A model generated the notes under the pieces. It saw only the letters and a program-made list of their open reading frames with translations, was not told the DNA's origin and searched no databases. A program made the translations under genes and the position numbers. A stretch of 15,761 nucleotides of DNA, from positions 261 through 16,021 of the forward strand of contig JASLNQ010000014.1 of NCBI GenBank assembly GCA_030745955.1. The letters run 5' to 3'. The stretch is from Dehalococcoidia bacterium. Lineage in GTDB: Bacteria > Chloroflexota > Dehalococcoidia > UBA1151 > UBA1328. Shown here in pieces: positions 7,401 to 14,473 of the stretch (within the stretch, counting starts at the first letter, position 1; each line of letters opens with the position of its first letter).

Positions 7401-9137
7401 CTAACCACCCATATCGCTGAACTTGAACTGCCTCGCCGCCCTCCCACCAGCGGGAATCCCCAGCGGCAACTGAACATCCAGCAGCATAGGCCGGCCCTCT
7501 CGCTCGACCGTGGCAAGGCCCTCCTCGACCGCCGTCATGATCTCCGACTCGTCAGTGACCTTCCTGCCCTCGACCCCGAACGAACCTGCAAGTTGCACAA
7601 TATCGGCCCCATCGAGTACCACACCCGAGTACTCGCCAGTGTCGTGCATCACACCGCCCGCACCACCAAACGCACCCGCAACAATCCCGTACGCACCGTT
7701 ATTCGGCACGACGTACAGCACCGGAATTTCATGATACGCCGCCGTCCAGAACGCCGAGTCGGAGTAGTAGACCGAGCCGTCGCCAACAATGCCAACAACC
7801 GGTTTACCGGGCGCCGCCAGCTTGGCCCCGATCGGCGCGCCCATGCCGTAGCCCTCCGAACCGCCGGCAGGGCGGATGTAGATGTTCGAACCGCCGTCCG
7901 GCTTCTTGTTCACATTCTCCAGCGGGACCGCAAACTGCTCGGTGGTAATCAACCCGCCACCCAGGTTCTCCAGTCCCGCATCAACCGCATCCAATAGCGC
8001 AAGGGGCCGTACGCGCCCGGGGATTTCAGTGGGCGACTGGAGGGCGGCACGCCGCTCACTCCTCAGGCGGGCAGCGTTCTCGTGCGCTCGCTCGCGCCGT
8101 GCGTTGTACCCGGTCGATTCGTACTCGGCCTTTGCCAGATCAGCCAGCCGTTCGAGCGTCCGTGACTCATCGGCCATGATCGCCAGGTCCAGGCCGGGAA
8201 TATTCTCGAAAATCTCCACGTCCGGGCCAACCGCCACGATCTTCTCGGCGCTCTTGAACGCATCGAAGTCGGTCGCCTTGCCGCTCCCGCCGTGGCGGAC
8301 ACCGATCGCAACGATGGCGTCGGGTTCCAGGTCGATCACCGGCTGCCGGAAATAGCCACAGTGCAACGGGTGCGCCGCCGAGACACCCCGCAGGTCGCCC
8401 CACATCGATGCGACGTTCGCCCCGAAGTGGTCGGCGATCATCGCCAGCTGCCGCTCCGCCCCGCTCTTGTTCACGCCGTCACCGACATATATCAACGGTC
8501 GCCTGGCCTCGTGCAGCACCCGGGCCAGCTCCTCGACATCCTGGTCGGCCGGGTAACCGGCACGCGCCCTGACCGGCGGGCCCGCTATGATCTCAGTCGT
8601 GATCTGCTCGGGTCCCAGGATGCGGTCGTACACGGCAAGGTGGACCGGCCCTATCGGCGGCGTGGTCGCGACCTTGATCGCCCTGTCCACCGCGACGGCC
8701 AGGCCATTTGGGTCGATACCTGTCCAGTTGGCCTTCATGAACGGCGCGCCGATGGAGGTCGGGCCCACGTTGTGGCCCAGGTCGAGCGTAATCCGGTCGG
8801 CATAGCTCCCGGTGTCACCGACAAACGTGATCAACACGACCGGCAGGCTGGCGGCCCAAATGTTGATCATCTGCCCCAGGCTCTGTGCCAGCCCCGCACC
8901 GAGGTGCACCGACATCACCGCCGGCTGCGAGTTCACCTGCGCAAACCCACCGGCCATCGCAGTGACCGCACCCTCGTGAAGGCCCAGGATGCCGTCAATC
9001 CCGGCATGGCCCTGCAGCGCATCGAAAAACCGGGCTTCCCTCGATCCCGAGTTGTAAAACAGGTGCCTGATGCCGGAAGCCGCAAGTTGTTCGACGATGA
9101 CCTGGGACGGATTGCCGGTGAAAGTTCGAGTCGCCAT
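7401..9137 (-). CDS. Thiamine diphosphate-dependent enzyme (acetolactate synthase / benzoylformate decarboxylase type)
   Basis: A 578-residue three-domain ThDP enzyme. The N-terminal pyrimidine-binding domain contains Glu55 in LHEGAVTAMAGGFA, the conserved Glu that activates the cofactor. A central domain (about 190-330) follows, and the C-terminal PP domain has the ThDP/Mg motif starting with GDG at 452-454 and ending with Asn479-Asn480. Such enzymes decarboxylate or ligate 2-keto acids; substrate cannot be assigned. The chosen ATG at 9137 has GGAGT (9144-9148 on the other strand) 6 nt before it and gives the usual family N-terminus. A start at 9212 would add 25 residues without that support. 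It is on the same strand as the UxuA-like gene downstream, but the 230-bp repeat-bearing gap argues against tight co-transcription. Confidence 0.9.
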   Translation of the reverse strand: MATRTFTGNPSQVIVEQLAASGIRHLFYNSGSREARFFDALQGHAGIDGILGLHEGAVTAMAGGFAQVNSQPAVMSVHLGAGLAQSLGQMINIWAASLPVVLITFVGDTGSYADRITLDLGHNVGPTSIGAPFMKANWTGIDPNGLAVAVDRAIKVATTPPIGPVHLAVYDRILGPEQITTEIIAGPPVRARAGYPADQDVEELARVLHEARRPLIYVGDGVNKSGAERQLAMIADHFGANVASMWGDLRGVSAAHPLHCGYFRQPVIDLEPDAIVAIGVRHGGSGKATDFDAFKSAEKIVAVGPDVEIFENIPGLDLAIMADESRTLERLADLAKAEYESTGYNARRERAHENAARLRSERRAALQSPTEIPGRVRPLALLDAVDAGLENLGGGLITTEQFAVPLENVNKKPDGGSNIYIRPAGGSEGYGMGAPIGAKLAAPGKPVVGIVGDGSVYYSDSAFWTAAYHEIPVLYVVPNNGAYGIVAGAFGGAGGVMHDTGEYSGVVLDGADIVQLAGSFGVEGRKVTDESEIMTAVEEGLATVEREGRPMLLDVQLPLGIPAGGRAARQFKFSDMGG

Positions 9138-9271
9138 CAAAATACTCCATAGGCCTGGGACCGGGGCCGATTCTTCGGCGCCAGTCGAGGGCCAGCCAGT
9201 GATTCCCGGCATACTACTCGCGAACTACGGGGGTCGAAAGCTTTCACGCGGTGGTGAGTCTTTTCGACTCA

Positions 9272-9368
9272 GTCATCTCGACCGGAGCGGAGAGATCTAT
9301 CGCGTACCTGCTCGATATCACTTCTCTATGGTGGAAACCTGAGATTCCTCCGCTCTGGTCGGAATGAC
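9272..9368. repeat. Imperfect 27-bp inverted repeat with 43-bp spacer
   Basis: The arms 9272-9298 and 9342-9368 are reverse complements at 22 of 27 positions. The outer ends read GTCAT and ATGAC, and a shared interior reads CCTCCGCT on one arm and AGCGGAG on the other. It could fold as one long stem-loop, or be two oppositely oriented copies of a dispersed repeat. No gene lies in the spacer. It is about 135 bp upstream of the ThDP enzyme start. Confidence 0.8.
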
Positions 9369-9402
9369 CGCCTTCACGGGGCAGGTTCGTCCCCTATCTC
9401 CG

Positions 9403-9481
9403 GCCCTGTTGTGCCCTGCGGAGCTGCGCCGTGCGACTTGCTCACGCCAGTCATCTGGCAAGTGCGCCTAGCACGCCCGGA
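9403..9481. repeat. Repeat family B, copy 2
   Basis: A 79-bp unit in the same orientation as 3130-3210, differing by about 7 substitutions and a 2-bp gap. The longest identical block covers the central ACTTGCTCACGCCAGTC. The outer stem present in copy 1 is less well kept here. Confidence 0.8.
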
Positions 9482-9570
9482 ACACACCGGCTCAACATAC
9501 AAGGGTTAAGGTGTGGGTGATTATCAGAGAGGCGCGTCTATTACACGGCGAACCGTGACCCACCCTCTAA

Positions 9571-9593
9571 CTCCCTCCCTGCCAGGGCGGGAG
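9571..9593 (-). terminator. Hairpin just after the second dehydrogenase (repeat family C)
   Basis: CTCCC and CCCT on the left pair with AGGG and GGGAG on the right around a 3-nt GCC loop, with one internal mismatch. It starts about 11 bp beyond the minus-strand stop codon at 9605-9607. No T-run follows. A similar hairpin lies about 15 bp after the ADC-family gene (12491-12505), which supports a 3'-end role for this repeat type. Confidence 0.5.
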
Positions 9594-9604
9594 GATAGAA
9601 AGGC

Positions 9605-10621
9605 CTACGGCACCAGTACGAGTTGGACGTGCTCCTCGGGCTTCATAAGCCGTTCAAGCGACGACTGCATCTCATCGAAGCCGATGAAGGACTGGTCTGT
9701 CACCATCGACTGGGACGAAAGCTGTCCCCGCTCCATCAGGTTCAGCCCCGTGCGCCAGTCGATCGGCTCCGCACCGTACACCGCCTTCAGCTCGACCTCC
9801 CGGCCGATCCACTCCACGGTCAGGAGGTCGACATCCTCCCACGCCATCGAAACGAGCAGCACCTGCCCGCCGCGCCTCACCATCTCGAGCCCCTGCTGGA
9901 GCGTGGGTTTCGCCGCCGCCGCATCGAACGCCACCGGCACGCCGAGTCCCCCTGAAAGCTCCACGACTTTTGCTACAACATCGGAGTCCCGCGGGTCCAT
10001 CACAAGCGCAGCGCCAAGCACCCGCGCTGCCTCCGCACGTGCGGGGGCCGGTTCCGAAACATAAACGGCCTCTGCCCCGCCCGCGTTCAGCACCTGCATT
10101 GTCAGCAGGCCGATCGGTCCCGCACCCATCACGACCGTGGCATCGCCGATCTTGAACTTCGAGGTCCTCACTGCGTGCATCGCCACCGAGGCGGGTTCGG
10201 CCAGGACGGCCAGCTCGTCGCTCACACCGGGTGGGATCGGGAGCGGCCGCCACTCGTCCATCACGACATACTCGGCGAATCCGCCAAAGCGCATCAGGCC
10301 CAGTCCAACCGTCCGGGCGCTGTACCTTGCACCCGCCGATACCGGACCCGGCACCCCCGCCGGCGGCTCGCCGCCGCCGCCAACCACGCGGTCGCCAGTT
10401 TTCACCAGCGTAACCTCGGCTCCGGTCTGCACGACCTCGCCGATGTACTCGTGCCCCATGATCGATCCCGGGGTCATCGCGCCGTACTGGAACCTGTGAA
10501 CATCCGACCCGCAGATCGCCGAGTACCTGACCTTCACAAGCACCTGGTTTGGCCCCGGTTCGGGAGTCGGGACGTCCTCAATAACGATCTTCTGGGTGCC
10601 ACGCGAAACAGCAGCTTTCAT
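9605..10621 (-). CDS. Zinc-type medium-chain alcohol dehydrogenase (sorbitol/threonine dehydrogenase-like)
   Basis: A 338-residue medium-chain dehydrogenase. Likely catalytic zinc ligands are Cys37 (SAICGSDVHRF), His57-Glu58 (IMGHEYIGEV) and Glu142 (LAEPASVAMHA). The NAD(P)-binding motif GAGPIG is at 166-171. The structural-zinc loop is replaced by a Gly/Pro-rich stretch (about 80-110) with no Cys, so only one zinc is expected. The start at 10621 gives the family-typical MKAAV beginning and has GAGGAAGA 4 nt upstream; an ATG at 10711 would add 30 residues that do not resemble the family. It is only distantly like the dehydrogenase at 384-1367. It is divergent from the SDR at 10831, with about 210 bp for both promoters. 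A sugar alcohol or threonine-like substrate is possible. Confidence 0.92.
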   Translation of the reverse strand: MKAAVSRGTQKIVIEDVPTPEPGPNQVLVKVRYSAICGSDVHRFQYGAMTPGSIMGHEYIGEVVQTGAEVTLVKTGDRVVGGGGEPPAGVPGPVSAGARYSARTVGLGLMRFGGFAEYVVMDEWRPLPIPPGVSDELAVLAEPASVAMHAVRTSKFKIGDATVVMGAGPIGLLTMQVLNAGGAEAVYVSEPAPARAEAARVLGAALVMDPRDSDVVAKVVELSGGLGVPVAFDAAAAKPTLQQGLEMVRRGGQVLLVSMAWEDVDLLTVEWIGREVELKAVYGAEPIDWRTGLNLMERGQLSSQSMVTDQSFIGFDEMQSSLERLMKPEEHVQLVLVP

Positions 10622-10625
10622 CTTT

Positions 10626-10633
10626 TCTTCCTC
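10626..10633 (-). promoter_or_regulatory. Ribosome binding site of the second dehydrogenase
   Basis: GAGGAAGA on the minus strand ends 4 nt before the ATG at 10621. It is the strongest such site in the window and rules against the longer upstream start. Confidence 0.75.
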
Positions 10634-10820
10634 AAACAGGTGTCCTACCCGGGCTAGGCAGCCAGGAAAATCAACGCAGCACACTTGCATTACCACCACG
10701 GTGTGCCACAATCCGGCTCGGGTGGATTATCCTCCGGCGCGACTCAACGGTCAAAGCGGGTCGCGTTCGGCACAAACCGCCCCTGCCCGCGGTCCGAGCT
10801 ACCAGGAACCCAGTACACCC

Positions 10821-10824
10821 GAGG
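10821..10824 (+). promoter_or_regulatory. Ribosome binding site before an ATA start
   Basis: GAGG is followed by a 6-nt spacer and then ATA at 10831-10833. This is normal spacing for initiation and the main evidence that the SDR starts at ATA. Confidence 0.5.
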
Positions 10825-10830
10825 TGTGAA

Positions 10831-11643
10831 ATAACCCGACTCGCCAACAAGGTCGCCATCGTCACCGGCGCCGGCACACGGTCGGCGAACATCACCGGAG
10901 TTGGCGTCGCGACCGCCATGCTGTTCGCCTCGCACGGCGCAAAAGTGCTGATCGTCGACATGGACGAATCCGCGGCAAACACCACCGTGCAGGCGATAAC
11001 CGCGGCCGGTGGCGAGGCCTCTGCCTTCGTGGCCGATGTCGCCGATGAAACAGGCTGTCGCGAGCTTGTTGAAGCCGCAGTCGAACGCTACGGCAAGCTC
11101 GACATCCTCATGAACAGCGTCGGCATCGGCGGGCCGGGGCTGGTTACCGAGGTCACGCAGGAATCGTGGGGCCGTGTGCTCGATGTCGACCTCAAGAGCA
11201 TGGTCTTCATCTCGAAATACGCCGTGCCCGCCATGATCGAAAATGGCGGCGGCTCGATCATCAACGTCTCATCTGTCGACGGCATCCGGGCCGCCATGAC
11301 CCGCAACGTCCCCTACGCCGCGGCCAAGGGCGGCATGATATCCGTTACCCGCGCCATGGCCGTGCACCACGGGCGCGACAACATCCGGGTGAACTGCATC
11401 GCGCCGGGAATGCTCTACACATCGATGACCGAGGCGGTGAGTGATGAACGTCGAGAAATTCGCCGAAAAATCGCACCCCTCGGGACCGAGGGGAGGGCCG
11501 AGGACATCGCAATGGCCGCAGTGTTCCTGGCAAGCGACGAGGCGAGGTGGATCACGGGGGTGCTGCTGCCGGTCGACGCCGGGCTGATGGCCGCCGGTCC
11601 GCAGAGCATCCTGGACAACATTCTCGACGACTACAAGCTTTAG
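10831..11643 (+). CDS. Short-chain dehydrogenase/reductase with apparent ATA start
   Basis: A 270-residue classical SDR if translation begins at ATA 10831. The reading TRLANKVAIVTGAG is the standard SDR opening, and GAGG sits 6 nt upstream. The first ATG (10918, residue 30) falls after the cofactor-binding glycines and would delete the first strand of the Rossmann fold. No in-frame ATG, GTG or TTG precedes it nearby. The glycine motif is TGAG then TRSANITGVG, a longer form than the usual TGxxxGxG. Other marks are NSVGIG (Asn95), Ser148 in NVSS, and Tyr162-x3-Lys166 in YAAAK. It likely oxidises a hydroxyl group with NAD(P). The ADC-family gene follows after 10 bp, so the two are almost certainly co-transcribed. 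Confidence 0.88.
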   Translation: MTRLANKVAIVTGAGTRSANITGVGVATAMLFASHGAKVLIVDMDESAANTTVQAITAAGGEASAFVADVADETGCRELVEAAVERYGKLDILMNSVGIGGPGLVTEVTQESWGRVLDVDLKSMVFISKYAVPAMIENGGGSIINVSSVDGIRAAMTRNVPYAAAKGGMISVTRAMAVHHGRDNIRVNCIAPGMLYTSMTEAVSDERREIRRKIAPLGTEGRAEDIAMAAVFLASDEARWITGVLLPVDAGLMAAGPQSILDNILDDYKL

Positions 11644-11653
11644 CGGAGTAACC

Positions 11654-12475
11654 ATGTCTTACACGTTCGAACCCAACCAGATGTACCGGATGCCCACCCA
11701 CTTCGGCCCCGCAACGGGTCCGAGAAGGGGCCACGAAGGTAAAAAATTCCTGTGCGAAGGCAACCCACGGTCGACCGGCCTGCGGGTTTCGTTCCTCTCC
11801 AACGCCAGGCAGCTCGAAGCGCTGCTGCCACCCGGATTCACCCTGCATGGCGATCCGGTCGTCACGGTGAGCACCACGAACATGACGGAAATCGAGTGGC
11901 TTGCAGGACGCGGCTACTCCGTGCTTGGCGTGACGATCCCCGCAAAATTCAACGGCCAGAACGACCGGGTGGTGGGACCCTTCCTGACGGTGCTCTGGGA
12001 GAACCTGGCCGATCCGATTATCACGGGTCGCGAAGAGCTCGGTTTCTCGAAGATCTACTGCGAGCTGCCCAACATCCGTGTCACCGGCGATTCGGCGGCC
12101 GCGCAGGCCTCGTGGCTCGGGTTCCAGTTCCTGGACATGGAAGTGACTGACCTGGCGCCCCGCACCGAGCCGGCAGATCCCGCCCATGTCGACGGCCAGC
12201 TCCATTACAAGTACATGCCACGCACTGGCGAGTGGGGAACGGCCGATGTCGAATACGCGGTGATGACGCCCGCAGAGGGATCGAATGCCGTGGTCCACGA
12301 AGATCTCGTGGGCAAGGGCTCGCTGAAGTGGAACCCGGCACGCTGGGAAGACCTCCCGACGTTCTACCAGGTCGTGAACGCCTTCGCCGAGCTAGAGGTC
12401 AAGGAGTTCATCTCAGGCGGCCTGACCCGCTCGACAGGAGGCAAAGACCTGAGCGACCAGCGGATCATCACCTAG
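11654..12475 (+). CDS. Acetoacetate decarboxylase (ADC) family protein
   Basis: A 273-residue ADC-superfamily protein. The active-site segment GREELGFSKIYCELP (125-139) contains Lys133, matching the Schiff-base lysine of acetoacetate decarboxylase. The classic enzyme has a second lysine next to it, which lowers its pKa; here that position is Ile134. Family members lacking this pair include aldolase-dehydratases and uncharacterised proteins, so decarboxylation is not assured. GGAGT lies 5 nt before the ATG, 10 bp after the SDR stop. The pairing suggests the SDR supplies or consumes a keto acid handled here. A repeat hairpin starts 15 bp after the stop. No signal peptide is seen. Confidence 0.87.
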   Translation: MSYTFEPNQMYRMPTHFGPATGPRRGHEGKKFLCEGNPRSTGLRVSFLSNARQLEALLPPGFTLHGDPVVTVSTTNMTEIEWLAGRGYSVLGVTIPAKFNGQNDRVVGPFLTVLWENLADPIITGREELGFSKIYCELPNIRVTGDSAAAQASWLGFQFLDMEVTDLAPRTEPADPAHVDGQLHYKYMPRTGEWGTADVEYAVMTPAEGSNAVVHEDLVGKGSLKWNPARWEDLPTFYQVVNAFAELEVKEFISGGLTRSTGGKDLSDQRIIT

Positions 12476-12490
12476 CGGTACCAGTCCCCT

Positions 12491-12505
12491 CTCCCTAGCA
12501 GGGAG
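12491..12505 (+). terminator. Hairpin just after the ADC-family gene (repeat family C)
   Basis: CTCCCT (12491-12496), loop AGC, AGGGAG (12500-12505), starting 15 bp after the stop. It is followed by a G-rich tail with GGGTGTGGGTGAGAG, also seen in rough form near 9502 and 3221. A 9-A run at 12559-12567 is further on and in the wrong sense for an intrinsic terminator of this transcript. Confidence 0.45.
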
Positions 12506-12637
12506 TCGGGTGCCCCCTGGGCGCGGGTGTGGGTGAGAGCGGTTGCATGATTTCACCCAAAAAAAAAGCCATCCTGGGGCTCTCGAAGGACGGTACGAAG
12601 CCATCCAGCCACCGCAAATCCGTCGTAACCTCCTGGC

Positions 12638-13099
12638 ATGGCTAAACCCGCCAGCAAAACCAAACCTTCTCGATCCCTCGAAACACCCCCTGCTGGACCC
12701 GGCTCGTACGTACTCGTACTCCACCTGCCGGACCCTGTCCGCCTCACCATCGGCAAGCTTGGTGAATTCGACTTTCAAGTCGGCTGGTACCTCTACAGCG
12801 GAAGCGCAATGAACGGCCTGCGGGGTCGAATCGCCCGGCACCTGAGGTCCGAACACCGGGTTCACTGGCACATCGATTACCTGAACTCGTCAACCACCGG
12901 CGCGACCGTCGAAGCGGTCGGCTGGGCCGAGGGGAAAACCAGGCAGGAATGTGAGTGGGCCACGGCGATCGCCGACCTGCCCGGTTCGAGTCGCCCCGTA
13001 CCAGGTTTCGGATCATCCGACTGCGCCTGCGAATCGCACCTCGTGCATTCACCCGGTGATACCGAATTCAACGCGTGGATCCGGCAAAACCTCGACTGA
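12638..13099 (+). CDS. DUF123 / GIY-YIG-like domain protein
   Basis: A 153-residue stand-alone DUF123 protein, a family related to the GIY-YIG nuclease fold and sometimes found fused to endonuclease III; its function is not settled. Typical elements appear in order: GSYVLVLHL (22-30), VGWYLYSGSAMNGLRGRIARHLR (split at 48-55 and 60-70), HWHIDYL (77-82), Glu104-Cys105, and the signature GFGSSDCACESHL (123-135) with Cys129 and Cys131. The first 20 residues are a basic, Ser/Pro-rich extension. No clear ribosome binding site precedes the ATG; the next ATG is residue 58, inside the domain. It lies 162 bp after the ADC-family gene and converges on the SDR at 13149. Confidence 0.85.
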   Translation: MAKPASKTKPSRSLETPPAGPGSYVLVLHLPDPVRLTIGKLGEFDFQVGWYLYSGSAMNGLRGRIARHLRSEHRVHWHIDYLNSSTTGATVEAVGWAEGKTRQECEWATAIADLPGSSRPVPGFGSSDCACESHLVHSPGDTEFNAWIRQNLD

Positions 13100-13119
13100 A
13101 CCCACCCGCGCACCCGTCA

Positions 13120-13140
13120 CACCGGAAACAGGCGCCGGTG
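13120..13140. terminator. Small hairpin between convergent genes
   Basis: CACCGG (13120-13125) pairs with CCGGTG (13135-13140) around a 9-nt loop, in the 49-bp gap between convergent stops. The stem is short and no T-run follows on either strand, so a terminator role is only suggested by position. Confidence 0.3.
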
Positions 13141-13148
13141 AGCCCCGG

Positions 13149-13889
13149 TCAAATCGGTCGGCGAGCCAAACTAAACGATTGTCCTGTTGGCCCACCCGGC
13201 TTCTGGGACGCCAGCCACAGCGCCAGCGGGGCAACCTCCTCAGGCGTCTTCACACGCTCACTCGCCGCGAACGGCGGCGGACCACCTACCGTCATGATGT
13301 CCTTTGTCGCCTCCGTGAGCACGGGACCAGGCACGAGCTCGTTGACCTCGATCCCGCGCTCCCAGAGTTCCTCGGCCATGCACTGCGTCAGCATCCACGC
13401 CCCGGCCTTCCCCACCCGGTACGACGAGTTCGAACTGCCCGAACTGTGGCCCATGCCGGAACCGATATTGATGATCTTCGACCCCGCTCCCATGATCGGG
13501 AGTAGCCCGGCCGTAATCATGTAAACACTGTCGATATTCAACCGGATGGTCCGCAGCCAGTCTTCGCGACTCGATTCGGCAAGCACCGACCTGTCGGTCG
13601 CACCACCTGCGTTATTCACGAGGATATCGACCCGCCCGAACTCGTATTTGACCAGGCGGACCGCAGAATCGACGTGCGCAGGGTCGGTGAGATCGGCAAG
13701 GACCGGCACACCCTTGCGACCGTGTTCGCCAATCAGCCGGGCGACCTCCTGGACCTGTTCCGATGTCCTCGCCACAACCGCGACATCGGCACCCGCCTCA
13801 GCGAAGCTCAGCGCGATTGCCCTCCCGATGCCTCGGCCACCGCCCGTAACGACCGCCACCCGCCCCTTCAGATTGAATTCCATAACCAT
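13149..13889 (-). CDS. Short-chain dehydrogenase/reductase
   Basis: A 246-residue classical SDR. The cofactor motif TGGGRGIG is at 15-22, NNAG at 92-95, and the catalytic set is Ser144 (INIGSG), Tyr157 and Lys161 (SYRVGKAG). PGP at 187-189 follows the active site as usual, and the C-terminus is the full-length GQSFSLARRPI. It resembles 3-oxoacyl-ACP-reductase/glucose-dehydrogenase-type SDRs; the substrate is unknown. Two ATGs, at 13889 and 13883, are both possible and neither has a strong ribosome binding site, so the start is uncertain by two codons. It is downstream of the lipoprotein gene on the same strand, separated by 57 bp, and could be transcribed from the same promoter. Confidence 0.92.
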   Translation of the reverse strand: MVMEFNLKGRVAVVTGGGRGIGRAIALSFAEAGADVAVVARTSEQVQEVARLIGEHGRKGVPVLADLTDPAHVDSAVRLVKYEFGRVDILVNNAGGATDRSVLAESSREDWLRTIRLNIDSVYMITAGLLPIMGAGSKIINIGSGMGHSSGSSNSSYRVGKAGAWMLTQCMAEELWERGIEVNELVPGPVLTEATKDIMTVGGPPPFAASERVKTPEEVAPLALWLASQKPGGPTGQSFSLARRPI

Positions 13890-13946
13890 CTGCGATCACT
13901 ATCCGATTGCGTACAAACAATTCAGTCATCGGCCCGGGCGCTGCCG

Positions 13947-14438
13947 TTACGGAATGTTTTCAACCAGCTCTGCACATACCTCGATGTTCGACTGGCAGAG
14001 GATCACGGTATTACCCGCCACCATGAAATCGTTGTACTGCGTGCGCTGCCCGCTGGCGAAAATCGCATTGCCCTGGAGATTCGCGTTGGAAACACGGTCC
14101 ACCGCTGCATTCGCCGACTCCAACCCCGGTCCCAGCGCGTCGGCGTGCGAGCCGTAAAAGCGGACCTCCACGTCCTCGCCCTTGTAGAAGCCGTACCAGA
14201 TCGCGTTCGACTCTGGCACGGTCTCGGTCGAGAACTCCTTCGACTTCTTCCACCCCCCGTTCACGAACGAATCCACATCGAACGTGTCGCCGTCCCGAAC
14301 GACAAGCGGTCCGTCCTCCACCGAGTCGGTCGCTCCGTCCGAACCCGTCCCGCAGGCGACCATTACCACCAGCGAAGCCACTCCGGTCAGCGCAATCACC
14401 AGTGGCATGCCGGTCTTGAGCGGTGCTAAAAGTCCCAT
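13947..14438 (-). CDS. Putative lipoprotein of unknown function
   Basis: A 163-residue protein with an N-terminal signal peptide: a Lys at residue 8, a hydrophobic core PLVIALTGVASLVVMVA, and Cys29 in the lipobox-like MVAC. The mature part begins GTGSDGATDS, typical of a lipoprotein linker. The rest is a small domain with WYGFYKGEDVEVRFYGSH and a C-terminal segment with two further Cys (FMVAGNTVILCQSNIEVC), which might form a disulfide. I do not recognise the domain. The start at 14438 has GGGGGGA about 10 nt upstream; the ATG at residue 11 would still give a signal peptide. The membrane protein gene lies 35 bp upstream on the same strand, so the two probably form an operon and may act together at the membrane. 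Confidence 0.75.
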   Translation of the reverse strand: MGLLAPLKTGMPLVIALTGVASLVVMVACGTGSDGATDSVEDGPLVVRDGDTFDVDSFVNGGWKKSKEFSTETVPESNAIWYGFYKGEDVEVRFYGSHADALGPGLESANAAVDRVSNANLQGNAIFASGQRTQYNDFMVAGNTVILCQSNIEVCAELVENIP

Positions 14439-14473
14439 ACCCTCGTCGTCCCCCCGCTGCGGTTGGTGGTGTT

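Larger units (their letters stand above)
9138..9604. other. 467-bp intergenic region rich in repeats
   Basis: This spacer separates two minus-strand genes and must contain the ThDP gene's upstream signals. Most of it is repeat DNA: a long imperfect inverted repeat (9272-9368), repeat family B copy 2 (9403-9481), and a hairpin of family C (9571-9593). Short frames here are low quality and overlap the repeats, so I call no gene. Confidence 0.7.

Noticed and set aside
9138..9212. A 25-residue N-terminal extension of the ThDP enzyme
   Set aside because: The ATG at 9137 has a good ribosome binding site and gives the normal family N-terminus.
10679..10706. GCACAC/GTGTGC inverted pair in the divergent promoter region
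   Set aside because: The 6-bp arms with a 16-nt gap could arise by chance, and no regulator gene is nearby to support an operator.
12531..12567. GGGTGA/TCACCC inverted pair followed by nine A residues
   Set aside because: The homopolymer is A rather than T on the strand of the upstream gene, and no minus-strand gene reads into it, so it does not fit an intrinsic terminator.
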